Shown piece after piece: positions 33,997 to 34,345 of a DNA stretch of 34,345 nucleotides (its first letter is position 1; each line of letters opens with the position of its first letter). Source of the stretch: Pluralibacter sp. (GTDB lineage Bacteria > Pseudomonadota > Gammaproteobacteria > Enterobacterales > Enterobacteriaceae). Made by a program: the position numbers and the translations under genes. The notes beneath the pieces were generated by a model. The model had not been told where the DNA came from. It saw only the letters and a list, made by a program, of their open reading frames with translations, and did not search any database. Where the stretch lies: NCBI RefSeq assembly GCF_019237635.1, contig NZ_JAFAGS010000057.1, positions 1 through 34,345 on the forward strand, written 5' to 3'.

Positions 33997-34128
33997 CAAT
34001 TAGTGCTAACAAAAAAAATACCAAACCTGATTCCTAAAATTATGTGCATAACATGCACACCGTTAAAGCAGTAAACAAAACATAAACAGGCGCACGGATT
34101 GCGCGTAGTACGCAGGCAAGGACATGAC
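33997..34128 (+). promoter_or_regulatory. Regulatory gap before the capsid gene
   Basis: This gap holds CCTGATTCCT at 34026-34035, the palindrome GTGCAT-AAC-ATGCAC at about 34042-34056, and the hairpin GCGCA-CGGAT-TGCGC at 34091-34105. The 10-mer and the GCACGGAT core recur before the scaffold-like gene. The AAGGA ribosome site at 34118-34122 serves the ATG at 34129. It is probably a promoter or RNA-processing region that raises capsid expression. Confidence 0.45.
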
Positions 34129-34345
34129 ATGCCTAACCTCAACTCGTATGAACTAAACGGCGTGAAGGAATCATTCGCCGAATGGATCTCTAATATCTCC
34201 CCACAGGACTTCCCGTTTCAGTCGATGATCGGGAAAACCTCAACCACTCAGCCAAAATTCGAATGGCAGACCGATAGCGACGCTCCGGTGGACGAAAACA
34301 ACGCCCTGATGGAGGGCTTCGAGTTCGCCGACATGGACGACACCT
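34129..34345 (+). CDS. Phage major capsid protein, SU10-like (DUF5309), partial
   Basis: The first 72 residues are visible before the window ends: MPNLNSYELNGVKESFAEWI, then DFPFQSMIGKTSTTQPKFEW and QTDSDAPVDENNALMEG. The PFxSMIGK and FEWQTD blocks are typical of SU10-type major capsid proteins (DUF5309) of podophages, as I recall them. The ATG at 34124 is in another frame. Its position after ejection-type genes instead of directly after the scaffold is uncommon. Confidence 0.78.
   Translation, partial: MPNLNSYELNGVKESFAEWISNISPQDFPFQSMIGKTSTTQPKFEWQTDSDAPVDENNALMEGFEFADMDDT

Noticed and set aside
1-34345. CRISPR array or insertion sequence
   Set aside because: No regularly spaced short repeats and no transposase-like protein were found in the window.

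Overview
The window looks like a chromosomal segment of an enterobacterium (order Enterobacterales, family Enterobacteriaceae). Protein after protein reads like a recalled E. coli or Salmonella orthologue (TnaA, TnaB, YdcR, YdcSTUV, PatD, YncL, OrtT, SrfABC, YdcY). The tryptophanase operon predicts an indole-positive strain; the genus cannot be fixed from sequence alone. The last third is the left part of a prophage that runs off the right edge.

Layout. (1) 1-2149, minus strand: cioA-cioB, a second cytochrome bd-type oxidase with a short Q loop; cioB is cut by the window edge. (2) 2258-3663: a lower-G+C module with a small cysteine peptidoglycan-hydrolase-like protein and an overlapping lipoprotein, read here as an effector/immunity pair. 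It is bracketed by two 108-bp direct repeats that are copies of the cioA upstream region. (3) 3842-7091: tnaC-tnaA-tnaB with a near-perfect CRP site, the TnaC arrest peptide, and terminators after tnaA and tnaB. (4) 7193-14347: the MocR-type regulator gene ydcR and then ydcS-T-U-V-patD, a putrescine/spermidine-type ABC importer with gamma-aminobutyraldehyde dehydrogenase, ending at a strong terminator. (5) 14471-16058: small membrane and lipoprotein genes (unnamed lipoprotein, yncL, ortT) and an alpha/beta-hydrolase gene with a LexA-like box directly in front of its ribosome site. (6) 22535-16100, minus strand: the srfA-srfB-srfC operon, encoding a membrane-anchored protein, an Hsp70/actin-like ATPase and a degenerate P-loop protein. 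(7) 22847-23348: ydcY, a 23-codon membrane peptide gene and a terminator.

(8) 23349-34345: prophage. A 0.6-kb non-coding stretch rich in hairpins precedes a tightly overlapping late operon: small terminase, large terminase, portal, scaffold-like protein, five proteins of probable internal-virion/ejection type, and the start of an SU10-like major capsid gene. No integrase, repressor or lysis gene lies in the visible part. A 10-mer and a hairpin with a common core recur upstream of both the scaffold-like and capsid genes.

Points most worth follow-up: the repeat-flanked effector/immunity module beside cioA; the predicted SOS control of the hydrolase; the SrfABC combination of actin-like ATPase, P-loop protein and membrane anchor; and the structured non-coding region at the prophage edge.
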